Part shown: piece after piece, positions 33,159-40,793 of the stretch | How positions within the stretch are numbered: position 1 is the first letter of the stretch | How the letters are laid out: each line of letters starts with the position of its first letter | Assembly: GCA_041650375.1 (NCBI GenBank) | Contig: JBAZLH010000003.1 | Span: forward strand, 73,719 to 137,718 | Length of the DNA: 64,000 nucleotides | Source: UBA6220 sp041650375 | Lineage (GTDB): Bacteria; Patescibacteriota; Minisyncoccia; Minisyncoccales; Minisyncoccaceae | Reading direction: 5' to 3' | The notes under the pieces: model-generated | The model's database searches: none | What the model saw: only the letters and a program-made list of their open reading frames with translations | What the model was told of the DNA's origin: nothing | Position numbers and translations under genes: made by a program

Positions 33159-34367
33159 TTATTTAATTAAAAACACCTTATCGTGTTCGCGGACCTTGTC
33201 CTTAAATTTTATGGCAACTTCCGCGCCCTTCGCGGCCTTGGTTGTTTTTTTATTTTCTATTTCAATGCTCTCTATTTCTTGTTCCAAGAAAGTATGCGCG
33301 CCTTGGACGATTATCTTGTCGCCAACTTTTAAGCCATGATGGCTCAAAACCAATGAACCGGCATTAGACTTGGGGTAATAATGGATTATATTCCCGACCA
33401 AAACTTTTTTAACCTTGGATAAATTATCCGCCTTGTCATAACTGATGCCGTCTTTGCCCGGCTTGCCGAAATAAAATCCCGTGGAAAACCCGCGATTATA
33501 AACATCCGCTAATTTTTGTTTCCATTTTATCACTTTTTCACAGGTAAAGGTATAGCTAAAATAAGCGTCAATGGCCTCACGATAACACCTGGCCGTAACC
33601 TCAATATATTTCGGATCCCGTAAACGCCCTTCTATTTTAAAAGAATCAATTCCGGCTTTAATCAAGTCCGGAATAAATTCTATCATACATAAATCTTTGG
33701 CGCTTAAAAAATATTGCCCGTAATTGGAAACCTTGTTGTCTTCGTTGTCGGATAAAGTCCATTCCTTGCGGCAAGGCTGGGCGCACGAGCCGCAATTGGA
33801 AGATTTGCCGAATAAATAGGCGGACAGAATACAGCGGCCGGAAATCGCCACGCACATGGCGCCATGGATAAAAGTTTCAATTTCCAATTTTGTTTTTTTT
33901 CTTAACTCTGCAATTTGCTTTAAAGTCATCTCCCTTGCCAATACAATTCGCTTGGCTCCCAATTTTTCATAAAACTTGGCGGACGCATAATTAGACACAT
34001 TGGCCTGGGTGGAAATAATGAATTTTACGCCTTGTTTTTTAGCTATTTCTATTACAGCCGGATCCCATACTATAACAGCGTCTATTTGGGCATTTTTGGC
34101 CATTTTTACCAGGGTTTCCGCCTTTTCTATGTCATTGTTATATATCACGGAATTAACCGTTAAATAGGCCTTTAGGCCATAATTATGGCATTGCTTTGCC
34201 AAGGGCTTTAAATCTTTATTTTTAAACCCGTTAGCCCGCGAACGCAGGCTTAACTCGCTTACGCCAAAATACACGGCATTGGCATAATTCTTGCACGCCT
34301 CCAGTCCGGCCCAATCTTTAATCGGGCTCATTAGTTCAGGCTTTTTAGTGTTTTCCTTAACTGGCAT
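33159..34367 (-). CDS. Peptidase U32 family protein
   Basis: 402 residues. U32 signature ETFIHGAMCVAISGRCILS followed by the cysteine cluster SNCGSCAQPCRKEW. Characterised members (TrhP, RlhA) hydroxylate uridine 34 of tRNA or C2501 of 23S rRNA, so an RNA-modification role is more likely than proteolysis. It heads an operon with rmuC, rlmN, pyrH and the HD gene. Confidence 0.9.
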   Translation of the reverse strand: MPVKENTKKPELMSPIKDWAGLEACKNYANAVYFGVSELSLRSRANGFKNKDLKPLAKQCHNYGLKAYLTVNSVIYNNDIEKAETLVKMAKNAQIDAVIVWDPAVIEIAKKQGVKFIISTQANVSNYASAKFYEKLGAKRIVLAREMTLKQIAELRKKTKLEIETFIHGAMCVAISGRCILSAYLFGKSSNCGSCAQPCRKEWTLSDNEDNKVSNYGQYFLSAKDLCMIEFIPDLIKAGIDSFKIEGRLRDPKYIEVTARCYREAIDAYFSYTFTCEKVIKWKQKLADVYNRGFSTGFYFGKPGKDGISYDKADNLSKVKKVLVGNIIHYYPKSNAGSLVLSHHGLKVGDKIIVQGAHTFLEQEIESIEIENKKTTKAAKGAEVAIKFKDKVREHDKVFLIK

Positions 34368-34401
34368 ATTGCAGTTAATTTAACATATAATCATTTTAAA
34401 T

Positions 34402-34435
34402 AAAAGAAATGCTCTCAATTAAAAATTGAGAGCAT
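34402..34435 (-). terminator. Intrinsic terminator of purC
   Basis: 12-bp perfect stem, ATGCTCTCAATT (34409-34420) with AATTGAGAGCAT (34424-34435), then a U-rich tail. The purC stop codon (34419-34421) lies in the stem-loop. Confidence 0.9.
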
Positions 34436-35417
34436 AATTATTGATGTGTTCAGCGATATCAAAGATGTGGCCATACCTGCTAATGAATTCTTTTTTAACC
34501 GTGGTTGGCAAAGGAAATCTTGATTGCCCGTCCCAGTTTTGGCCTTCCAGGAAATCCCGAAGAAATTGCTTGTCATAATGTTTTTCATCCATTGGCTCAA
34601 ATATCCGCGATGAGTCGCCGGTCAACACTTCGTCTACCAGGCATAACCGATGAGAAACAATTTGGCCGGAAAGGCCATGTGTTTTAAAATCATTTACAGG
34701 AATAAGGCCGAATTCAAATTTGCTGTCGTGCAATTCAAGCTTTCTTGAGGCCAATAAGTTGCGGCCGGACATGAAAACGCTTAAAGCGTGGGCCCGAATT
34801 GATTGCGCCAAATTTTCCGCGCTCCAGCCAAGAATATCATTGTCGCGAATAAATTTTTCCAAAATCGGAATTGTTTTTTCGTAATCAATATTGATATCGT
34901 GCCCGGTTTCGGCTTTGGTGCTCGGCGTATACGCGGGAACTAGCAACTGCTTATTTTTGGTCATGCCTTCCGGATACCATTGCCCAAGATAATAGCCGGA
35001 CTGGCCTCCCGCCTTGGCATACATTTTGAAAAGCGAGCCGCCAAACTTATCCCGCACAATGCACTCAAGCGGAATTACGAGCGCTTTTTTCGCCACAAGC
35101 AACCGGCCCTTCAATTCGTCGGCCAATGCGCCGCATCCGTAAATTCCGGCAATTTCTTCCTCGTTGTCTGTGACGAAATCGGTTGGCATAACATTAGTTT
35201 GCCCAATAATTTTCTTCCAAGCATTAGAAGTTTTATTGATAAGCCTACCCTTACCCTCGATTAAATCAAAAACAACGTCACTGGCGGAAACATTGTCCGT
35301 GGTCAAAAAAAGAATCTCATCGATTCGCTCGGGAACACGAAAAACCCTTCTCACTTTTCGATGTCCCAACATTTCATAAGATTGAAGCATTTCTAAATTC
35401 AGTTCTTTTGAATCCAT
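34419..35417 (-). CDS. purC: SAICAR synthetase
   Basis: Purine pathway step that joins CAIR and aspartate to give SAICAR. 332 residues from the ATG at 35415-35417, chosen because GGAG precedes it by 7 bases. Family blocks: TTDNVSASDVVFDLIEGKG, ECIVRDKFGGSLFK, PAYTPSTKAETGHD and VDEVLTGDSSRIFEP with HYDKQFLRDFLE. No other purine genes are in the window; it stands as a single-gene unit with its own terminator. Confidence 0.93.
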   Translation of the reverse strand: MDSKELNLEMLQSYEMLGHRKVRRVFRVPERIDEILFLTTDNVSASDVVFDLIEGKGRLINKTSNAWKKIIGQTNVMPTDFVTDNEEEIAGIYGCGALADELKGRLLVAKKALVIPLECIVRDKFGGSLFKMYAKAGGQSGYYLGQWYPEGMTKNKQLLVPAYTPSTKAETGHDINIDYEKTIPILEKFIRDNDILGWSAENLAQSIRAHALSVFMSGRNLLASRKLELHDSKFEFGLIPVNDFKTHGLSGQIVSHRLCLVDEVLTGDSSRIFEPMDEKHYDKQFLRDFLEGQNWDGQSRFPLPTTVKKEFISRYGHIFDIAEHINNYALNF

Positions 35418-35482
35418 TAAATCACTCCATATCTCTTGTTTTTCAAGGAACAAAAGACTGGTTTAGATATAACATAATCAAT

Positions 35483-35506
35483 TAAAAAAGCAACGGGGAT
35501 ACCGTT
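35483..35506 (-). terminator. Intrinsic terminator of obg
   Basis: AACGG (35492-35496) pairs with CCGTT (35502-35506), followed by a U-tract; the obg stop codon begins inside the stem. Confidence 0.75.
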
Positions 35507-36458
35507 ACTTTTCTTTCATAATCTTGTTGAGGATGTCTTTAACTTTTTCCACGCTATCGTAGTCGTAAATGGAAATTGGAACAGCTTTCTTTTTAAATTT
35601 TTTCATTTTTTCTTTTAGGATCTCCGCGGGCACCAAATCGCTCTTGGCTATAAAAATATATTCCATCTTTTCCAATAATTCGGGATTATAATCTTCCAAT
35701 TCTTTTTGGATGGTTTCGTAGTCCTTTTTAAAATCTTCCGACTCGGCGGAAATAAAATGAAACAAAATGCGAGTTCTCTCTAAGTGCCTTAAAAATCTGA
35801 TGCCCAAACCTTTGCCTTCGGAGGCGCCCTCAATTAATCCGGGAATGTCCGCCAAAATCAAATCATAATAGACGCCCAAGTTGGGCTCCAAAGTAGTAAA
35901 CGGATAGTTGGCGACTTTCGGGTCGGCATTGGTTAATTCTTTTAACAAGCTGGACTTACCCACATTTGGCAAACCCACGAATCCGACATCAGCAATCATT
36001 TTCAATTCCAAACGTAGGGTAAATTCATCGCCCGCGAGCCCGTCTTGCGATTGCATGGGCGTGGTGTTGGTAGAAGACCTAAAAAGGTAATTGCCTTTGC
36101 CGCCTTTTCCGCCCTTAGCGATTAAAACCGGTTCGTTTAATTTAACGACTTCCGTGTCTTCGTAGTTGGTTAAATTGTGCACCACTGTTCCAACCGGAAC
36201 CTTCAAATATAAATCTTCGGCATTGGCTCCGTCCAAACATTGGCCTTTGCCGTTTTCGCCTTTTTGCGCATCAATTTCTTTTTTAAAACGAAATTGCTTT
36301 AAGGCGTCCAATTCGGAAACTCCGATAAAATAAATACTGCCGCCGTTGCCGCCGCTTCCGCCCGTTGGGCCCAAGGCCCCGGGAATTTTACTGAAAGTAA
36401 CCATTCCCTTGCCACCGTGCCCGGCTCTCACTTTAATTGTAACATCGTCTATTAACAT
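35505..36458 (-). CDS. obg: GTPase Obg/CgtA, short form
   Basis: Ribosome-associated GTPase. 317 residues: the Gly-rich Obg fold (1-155, with GGSGGNGGSIYF and GGKGGKGN), then the G domain with G1 GLPNVGKSS, G3 ADIPGLIEGA and a G4 variant AKSD. The C-terminal OCT domain of many Obg proteins is missing. The start is the ATG at 36456-36458. Confidence 0.95.
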   Translation of the reverse strand: MLIDDVTIKVRAGHGGKGMVTFSKIPGALGPTGGSGGNGGSIYFIGVSELDALKQFRFKKEIDAQKGENGKGQCLDGANAEDLYLKVPVGTVVHNLTNYEDTEVVKLNEPVLIAKGGKGGKGNYLFRSSTNTTPMQSQDGLAGDEFTLRLELKMIADVGFVGLPNVGKSSLLKELTNADPKVANYPFTTLEPNLGVYYDLILADIPGLIEGASEGKGLGIRFLRHLERTRILFHFISAESEDFKKDYETIQKELEDYNPELLEKMEYIFIAKSDLVPAEILKEKMKKFKKKAVPISIYDYDSVEKVKDILNKIMKEK

Positions 36459-36472
36459 ATTTTTTTGGGGAA

Positions 36473-36495
36473 GTATTTAGTATTTGGTATCTAGT
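36473..36495. repeat. Degenerate GTATTT-type repeat
   Basis: Shortened relative of the 36-bp repeats at 1915 and 2344, made of GTATTTA/GTATTTG words, located directly upstream of obg. Confidence 0.5.
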
Positions 36496-36533
36496 ATGTT
36501 GAGTTAAGAATACTGCATAAAGAGGTATATGGC

Positions 36534-36560
36534 AAATAAAAAGAGGTTAAGATATTAACC
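36534..36560 (-). terminator. Terminator of the 36555 gene
   Basis: GGTTAA (36545-36550) pairs with TTAACC (36555-36560), then a U-rich minus-strand tail; it contains the stop codon. Confidence 0.7.
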
Positions 36561-36740
36561 CCAAAATCCGGCATGCGCACAATAGAAAGGTACATTTAAA
36601 ATACAGATGAGCGCCACTAAAAAGATAAACTCCAGTGGACTTGAAAGCCATCCGATTAAATATATTAATACTCCCGTTAAACTTAGAGCTGCTAAAAGTG
36701 AAAATTCCCAGATTAAGAATCTCTTCCAAACCAAATCCAT
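36555..36740 (-). CDS. Small two-helix membrane protein
   Basis: 61 residues: about 9-28 and 35-54 are hydrophobic helices, ending in YCAHAGFWG. AGAGG lies 7 bases before the ATG, a near-consensus promoter is upstream, and a terminator overlaps the stop, so the gene is real despite its size. Function unknown. First of three tiny minus-strand genes between obg and rarA. Confidence 0.7.
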   Translation of the reverse strand: MDLVWKRFLIWEFSLLAALSLTGVLIYLIGWLSSPLEFIFLVALICILNVPFYCAHAGFWG

Positions 36741-36757
36741 AATAATCCTCTGTATGT

Positions 36758-36786
36758 TTTATATACTATATGAATATTTTTGTCAA
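36758..36786 (-). promoter_or_regulatory. Promoter of the 36555 gene
   Basis: TTGACA (36781-36786), 17-bp spacer, TATAAA (36758-36763). The T-tract of the preceding terminator runs directly into the TTGACA. Confidence 0.8.
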
Positions 36787-36823
36787 AAAAAATAAGCCAT
36801 AGAATTTTTGTTTACCTATGGCT
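36785..36823 (-). terminator. Terminator of the 36823 gene
   Basis: AGCCATAG (36795-36802) pairs with CTATGGCT (36816-36823), then UAUUUUUUUU. Its last base pair reaches the stop codon. Confidence 0.85.
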
Positions 36824-36996
36824 CAGTATTCTATTATAAACTGCCAATAACTGTTCCCTTGAAAAATAATTGGCGTTTTGTCTTTAATTTTAAAATCTGT
36901 GTTTTCGGCTTTCATTTTTTCCACCCAGTCGTTAAGAGTTTTATCAACTTCTTCGGGATCGTCTTGTCTTTGGAAACCAAATGTTTTAAACGGCAT
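36823..36996 (-). CDS. 57-residue soluble protein of unknown function
   Basis: ATG at 36994-36996, TGA at 36823-36825. The product begins MPFKTFGFQRQDDPEEVDKT and ends in the strand-like SYWQFIIEY. The pattern of an acidic helix with a final beta strand loosely recalls the small Cse60-type family, at low confidence. AGAGGTG sits 6 bases before the ATG, and promoter and terminator frame it. Confidence 0.7.
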   Translation of the reverse strand: MPFKTFGFQRQDDPEEVDKTLNDWVEKMKAENTDFKIKDKTPIIFQGNSYWQFIIEY

Positions 36997-37019
36997 TACA
37001 ACACCTCTGTGCTGATTAT

Positions 37020-37048
37020 TTTATACATTGTTTATGCTTTTTTGTCAA
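37020..37048 (-). promoter_or_regulatory. Promoter of the 36823 gene
   Basis: TTGACA (37043-37048), 17-bp spacer, TATAAA (37020-37025), preceded by a T-run. Confidence 0.8.
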
Positions 37049-37084
37049 AAAAAATTATGCCAATTTGTGGACGCGAAAATTGGC

Positions 37085-37113
37085 ATTGGATTTAGCAAAA
37101 TCCGATGAACATT
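37085..37113 (-). repeat. Palindromic dispersed repeat, copy D
   Basis: Inverted copy: read on the minus strand it is AATGTTCATCGGATTT-TGCT-AAATCCAATG, with one G-T pair in the 10-bp stem. It overlaps the stop codon of the 37092 gene and supplies its last codons. Confidence 0.75.
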
Positions 37114-37247
37114 TTACTAAATACGTTAACTTCGGAAATCGCAAGCCACATCGAAAGGACAAGCGCTATCGCGAGTATAAGCGCAATTGCCGCCAAAATT
37201 TTTACCATTCGCAAGGTTGACACGATTACCCCAAAATCATTATTCAT
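37092..37247 (-). CDS. 51-residue single-helix membrane protein
   Basis: ATG at 37245-37247, TAA at 37092-37094. Begins MNNDFGVIVSTLRMVKILAA; residues about 15-39 form one long hydrophobic helix. GGAGAGTGAT lies upstream at 7-16 bases. The C-terminal FIGFC is encoded by the palindromic repeat. Function unknown. Confidence 0.65.
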   Translation of the reverse strand: MNNDFGVIVSTLRMVKILAAIALILAIALVLSMWLAISEVNVFSKMFIGFC

Positions 37248-37271
37248 TTTTTAAATCACTCTCCTGCTTAA

Positions 37272-37300
37272 AACATATACCCTTGTTTTTCTTTTGTCAA
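37272..37300 (-). promoter_or_regulatory. Promoter of the 37092 gene
   Basis: TTGACA (37295-37300), 17-bp spacer, TATGTT (37272-37277). Confidence 0.65.
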
Positions 37301-37373
37301 AAATTGTATTTATTATATGTATCAATTTTCTTATATTTGTATGCCTGGCTTCCTAAATTCATTTGATTTTTTT

Positions 37374-37400
37374 ATGTTTAGGTATTCAATACCTAAACAT
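37374..37400. promoter_or_regulatory. 27-bp palindrome after rarA
   Basis: ATGTTTAGGTAT, triloop TCA, then the exact reverse complement. It touches the rarA stop codon (37400-37402). No U-tract follows on the minus strand, so it is an RNA 3' stem or a protein site and not a canonical terminator. Confidence 0.6.
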
Positions 37401-38620
37401 TAGTTAATGTATTTTCTGCCTTTGAGTTTGTCCGGGAAATATTCTTGTTTTTCTTTGTATCCGAAAGACGGACTGTATTTATAATCCTTGCCATAGCCCA
37501 ATTGTTGCATTAGTTTTGTGGGTGCGTTTCGAATATGCAAGGGCACAGGCAAATTACCGTGCTTTCTAACATCGTCCGCGGCCTTGCCATAGGCCAAATA
37601 CAATTCATTGGATTTTTTGCATTTCGCCATATAAACTACGGCTTGGGCTAAAATCACATTGCACTCGGGGTACCCAATGAAATGGCAGGCGTTGTAAGCC
37701 GCCACGGCTTGCTCTAAGGCGCGGGAGTTGGCCAACCCGATATCTTCTGAGGCAAACCGAACAATGCGCCTGGCAATGTATAACGGATCTTCCCCGCCTT
37801 CAACCATTCTCGCCAGCCAATACAAAGCCGCATCTGCATCCGACCCACGCATTGATTTGTGCAAGGCGGAAATAATATTATAATGTTCTTCGCCTTCGCG
37901 GTCGTATAATAAATTTATTTTCTGGGAAGCTTCCTCAATTACTTTTAAAGTAACGTTGCCACCCGAAGCCATGGTTGCGTATTCTAAAATATTTAAAGCA
38001 ATTCTGGCATCACCATTGCTGATTCGGCTGATTACGCCTATTTCTTTATCATTGATTTTTATTTTCAAATTTCCCAGCCCGCGCTTTTTGTCCTTAATCG
38101 CTTTTTTTATAAGTTTTTTAATGTCTCCAGCTTCCAATTGTTTAAAAACAAAAACTCGACACCTGGATAATAAAGCGGAACGGACTTCAAAGCTGGGATT
38201 TTCCGTGGTGGCGCCAATTAAGGTAATCAACCCGCTTTCAATATGGGGCAATAGCCCGTCTTGTTGGGTTTTATTCCAACGGTGGATTTCATCCACAAAT
38301 AAAATTGTTTTGCGGCTTGCCAGATTATTGCTCTTGGCGCGGGTAATTATTTCCCGTAAATCTTTCAGCCCGCTTGAAACCGCGCTAATGCGGATAAAGT
38401 CGGATTTGGTTTGCTTGGCAATAATCATTGCCAAAGTGGTCTTGCCCGTGCCCGGCGGCCCCCAAAAAATCATTGAGGGAATCGTGTCTGATTTAATAGC
38501 TTCGCGAAGCAGCTTGCTTTCGCCCACGATTTCTTCCTGCCCGAAAAAATCATCCAATATTTCGGGACGCATTCTGTCCGCCAAAGGTGAAGCTTGTTGT
38601 ATTTCTTTACCCATTTCCAT
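37400..38620 (-). CDS. rarA: Replication-associated recombination ATPase RarA
   Basis: AAA+ ATPase of the MgsA/RarA family acting at stalled forks. 406 residues: Walker A GPPGTGKTT at 54-62, Walker B ILFVDEIHRWNKTQQD, sensor TTENPSFEVRSALLSRCRVF, then the tetramerisation domain with MRGSDADAALYWLARM. The start ATG is 7 bases after a TAAAAT -10-like box. Confidence 0.94.
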   Translation of the reverse strand: MEMGKEIQQASPLADRMRPEILDDFFGQEEIVGESKLLREAIKSDTIPSMIFWGPPGTGKTTLAMIIAKQTKSDFIRISAVSSGLKDLREIITRAKSNNLASRKTILFVDEIHRWNKTQQDGLLPHIESGLITLIGATTENPSFEVRSALLSRCRVFVFKQLEAGDIKKLIKKAIKDKKRGLGNLKIKINDKEIGVISRISNGDARIALNILEYATMASGGNVTLKVIEEASQKINLLYDREGEEHYNIISALHKSMRGSDADAALYWLARMVEGGEDPLYIARRIVRFASEDIGLANSRALEQAVAAYNACHFIGYPECNVILAQAVVYMAKCKKSNELYLAYGKAADDVRKHGNLPVPLHIRNAPTKLMQQLGYGKDYKYSPSFGYKEKQEYFPDKLKGRKYIN

Positions 38621-38745
38621 TACCCGTATTTTACCTCTTTTGAGTTACAAGAATCAAGAAGTGAAAATACGAAAAAATCTTTGCGAACACAAAAAACTCT
38701 AAGCTACAAGTCAAGTTTTTATGGATTGGAGGCCGAACTCCAAAA

Positions 38746-40110
38746 TTAATTTTGTGTGCCGAACGTTGCAGTAGGTTCGCTCGCAACATATGGGCGGACG
38801 AGAACCCAATCAATATCTACTCGGCTGCCCGCGTTTTGCACATAAGTTGACCATGTGCCATTGGCAGCGAAATAAGGAGTAGCGGTAACAAGATTAGCGT
38901 TATCAATATAACAATCAAACTGGCCATGCCTTTTTAAAGTAATCCTGTGCCAAACATTGGCTGTCCAACCACCCATAGCCAATGCCGAACCCCAACTGCC
39001 ATTATTCCAAACGCGATACATGGGAGTACTAAGCCCAAGGTCATATGGAGATGGAGCCACATAATAACCATGGCCAACACGATCCGAATAAACAAATTGT
39101 TCCCTATACGACGTGTTGGCATGGTATGATTTTGCGTAAGTTTCCAAAATATAATTATCCGGGACATAATACGAACTATAAAGTTCGGATATTGCCCCTG
39201 TCCCAATATGGCTCATTATTGAATTAGACACTGTTACGGTCGCAGCGCCCAATAATGTCCATTTGCTTGAATCCAAAGAACTTACGGGATTTATGTAATC
39301 GTCAAAAAACATTCCTTGCGAAGATGAAAAAGTTAAGCTTCCGTTGGAAGACAATGTTGGGCTCGCGGATTGATAATACATTCGGATGGTTGTATTGCCA
39401 TTGGCGATTGCCGGGACGTTTACCCAAAAAGTGGCGCTGGTTCCGGAAACCACGGAACCGGTTTCAATCCAAAAAGGCAAAGCGGTATTGCCGGCGCTAT
39501 CGGAAAAAGCAACATCCGTAAAAGCATCAACGCACAATCCTTCGCAATTGGCAGTTCCGTTGGCACCCTGGTTCGCGGCTTTGTAAACAATTAATTTGAT
39601 CGGATAATTCGTTAAGCTTGTTCCGCTGGCAATAGTGATAATTTTATAATGGCCGTAACCGGCAACACCCGTACTCCAACCGTTAGCAGTGCTAAAAGAA
39701 TAACTTGCCCCGCTGTTTAACGTAGCTTGGATGGTAAAATCAGCGCCGCTGGTTGACGCATAGGTATAATTTTTTGTTGGCGACTGAGGATCGGTTGGCA
39801 TTCTGGCCAAATAATCGGAAAGGACATTGTTGCTTGGGTCGCCCAAACACCCGGCCGCTCCGATTGTGCAACTGGATAATACCGGATAAGTATGCCCCGC
39901 GGATTGATACATTAGTAAGGCTTTCTGAATAGCCGATAAATCAGATTTGCGCCTGGCATCATTAGCGGAATTAAGCGAATCGGTCATGGAAATAAAAATG
40001 AAGCCGGCGAGTATACCGACAATCGCAATCGTAACCAAGAGTTCAATTAGGGTGAATGCCCGACTAAATTGCATAGATTTCATTGGGTAAACTTTAATTT
40101 TTTTGTGCAT
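38746..40110 (-). CDS. Type IV pilin-like protein with DUF2341 domain
   Basis: 454 residues. A class III signal: basic leader, then RA|FTLIELLVTIAIVGILAGF with Glu at +5 (residue 23), the mark of prepilins cleaved by PilD. A pilin-like helix and short domain follow to about 135. Then comes a DUF2341-like domain (CVDAFTDVAFSDSAGN, LPFWIETG, NTTIRMYYQS) and a lectin-like beta region with many Trp/Tyr. Likely a surface adhesin carried on a pilus or pseudopilus. No assembly genes lie nearby. Confidence 0.88.
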   Translation of the reverse strand: MHKKIKVYPMKSMQFSRAFTLIELLVTIAIVGILAGFIFISMTDSLNSANDARRKSDLSAIQKALLMYQSAGHTYPVLSSCTIGAAGCLGDPSNNVLSDYLARMPTDPQSPTKNYTYASTSGADFTIQATLNSGASYSFSTANGWSTGVAGYGHYKIITIASGTSLTNYPIKLIVYKAANQGANGTANCEGLCVDAFTDVAFSDSAGNTALPFWIETGSVVSGTSATFWVNVPAIANGNTTIRMYYQSASPTLSSNGSLTFSSSQGMFFDDYINPVSSLDSSKWTLLGAATVTVSNSIMSHIGTGAISELYSSYYVPDNYILETYAKSYHANTSYREQFVYSDRVGHGYYVAPSPYDLGLSTPMYRVWNNGSWGSALAMGGWTANVWHRITLKRHGQFDCYIDNANLVTATPYFAANGTWSTYVQNAGSRVDIDWVLVRPYVASEPTATFGTQN

Positions 40111-40115
40111 TTGAT

Positions 40116-40123
40116 TTATTATA
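40116..40123 (-). promoter_or_regulatory. Extended -10 promoter of the pilin gene
   Basis: TGtTATAAT read on the minus strand (hexamer 40118-40123), ending 7 bases before the ATG, so the transcript would be leaderless. Confidence 0.55.
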
Positions 40124-40183
40124 ACAAATTATTCCTAGAAAGAAAATAATTTATTAAAAATTATCTAAATAATAAAAACTAAT

Positions 40184-40212
40184 TAAAAAATCCTCTGTAA
40201 ATTACAAAGGAT
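40184..40212 (-). terminator. Terminator of the 40219 gene
   Basis: ATCCTTTGTAA pairs with TTACAGAGGAT (one G-U), loop of 6-7, then UUUUUU on the minus strand. Confidence 0.8.
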
Positions 40213-40218
40213 AAAAAG

Positions 40219-40611
40219 TTAATTGTCGATTAGATTTAACCAGCCCATAAAGACAATTGTTTGGGTTCCTAAAAAGACCAAAGCTATAACCATAATGATT
40301 ATGATCAAATTTTGTTCTCCGGCTCCAAGGTATAATAAAATACTACCGATACCTAAACATATTGCACAAACAAAATTAATAAATGTTTCCCAAAATACGT
40401 TTAGCTTCCGGCTCTCTTCAATTCGGGTTTTCAAAACCGCTATTATGCCAAAGCATGCGAATAAAAAAATGCTCAGCATTAATTCTTCAAAGCCGCCACC
40501 AGTAAAAAAATACATGGCCGGACCTATCAAAAACACAATAATTGATAAAATTGGGTTGAATACGATTATTGCAACAACTTCCCATACCGAACAAACGATG
40601 TTTCTTGTCAT
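40219..40611 (-). CDS. Four-helix membrane protein of unknown function
   Basis: 130 residues from the ATG at 40609-40611, which has GGAG 8 bases upstream. A longer frame exists, but the promoter lies inside it, which rules it out. Hydrophobic helices lie at about 11-33, 43-58, 75-97 and 103-124. Single-gene unit with a strong promoter and terminator. Family not recognised. Confidence 0.75.
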   Translation of the reverse strand: MTRNIVCSVWEVVAIIVFNPILSIIVFLIGPAMYFFTGGGFEELMLSIFLFACFGIIAVLKTRIEESRKLNVFWETFINFVCAICLGIGSILLYLGAGEQNLIIIIMVIALVFLGTQTIVFMGWLNLIDN

Positions 40612-40684
40612 TTCAGCATCTCCTAATTTAAACGAGCATCCTTTCCATGCAAAACTTTTAATTGCAGGAATAGAAACTGATAAT

Positions 40685-40713
40685 AATATAACATACTTTG
40701 TTAACATTGTCAA
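40685..40713 (-). promoter_or_regulatory. Promoter of the 40219 gene
   Basis: TTGACA (40708-40713), 17-bp spacer, TATATT (40685-40690) with extended TGt. It decides the start codon at 40611 and leaves a leader of about 65 bases. Confidence 0.8.
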
Positions 40714-40758
40714 ATACTATTAAATCTTTTTTATTAAGCCAATGCAAATAAAAACGAC

Positions 40759-40787
40759 TTGATAGTTGGTATTAAATTGGCTAAGAT
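40759..40787 (+). promoter_or_regulatory. Promoter of valS
   Basis: TTGATA (40759-40764), 17-bp spacer, TAAGAT (40782-40787). The -10 ends 6 bases before the ATG, so the transcript is probably leaderless. Confidence 0.6.
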
Positions 40788-40793
40788 AAAAAC

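Noticed and set aside
36547..36729. Alternative frame overlapping the 36555 gene
   Set aside because: Shifted frame without a ribosome site; the 36740 ATG has AGAGG at 7 bases and a promoter.
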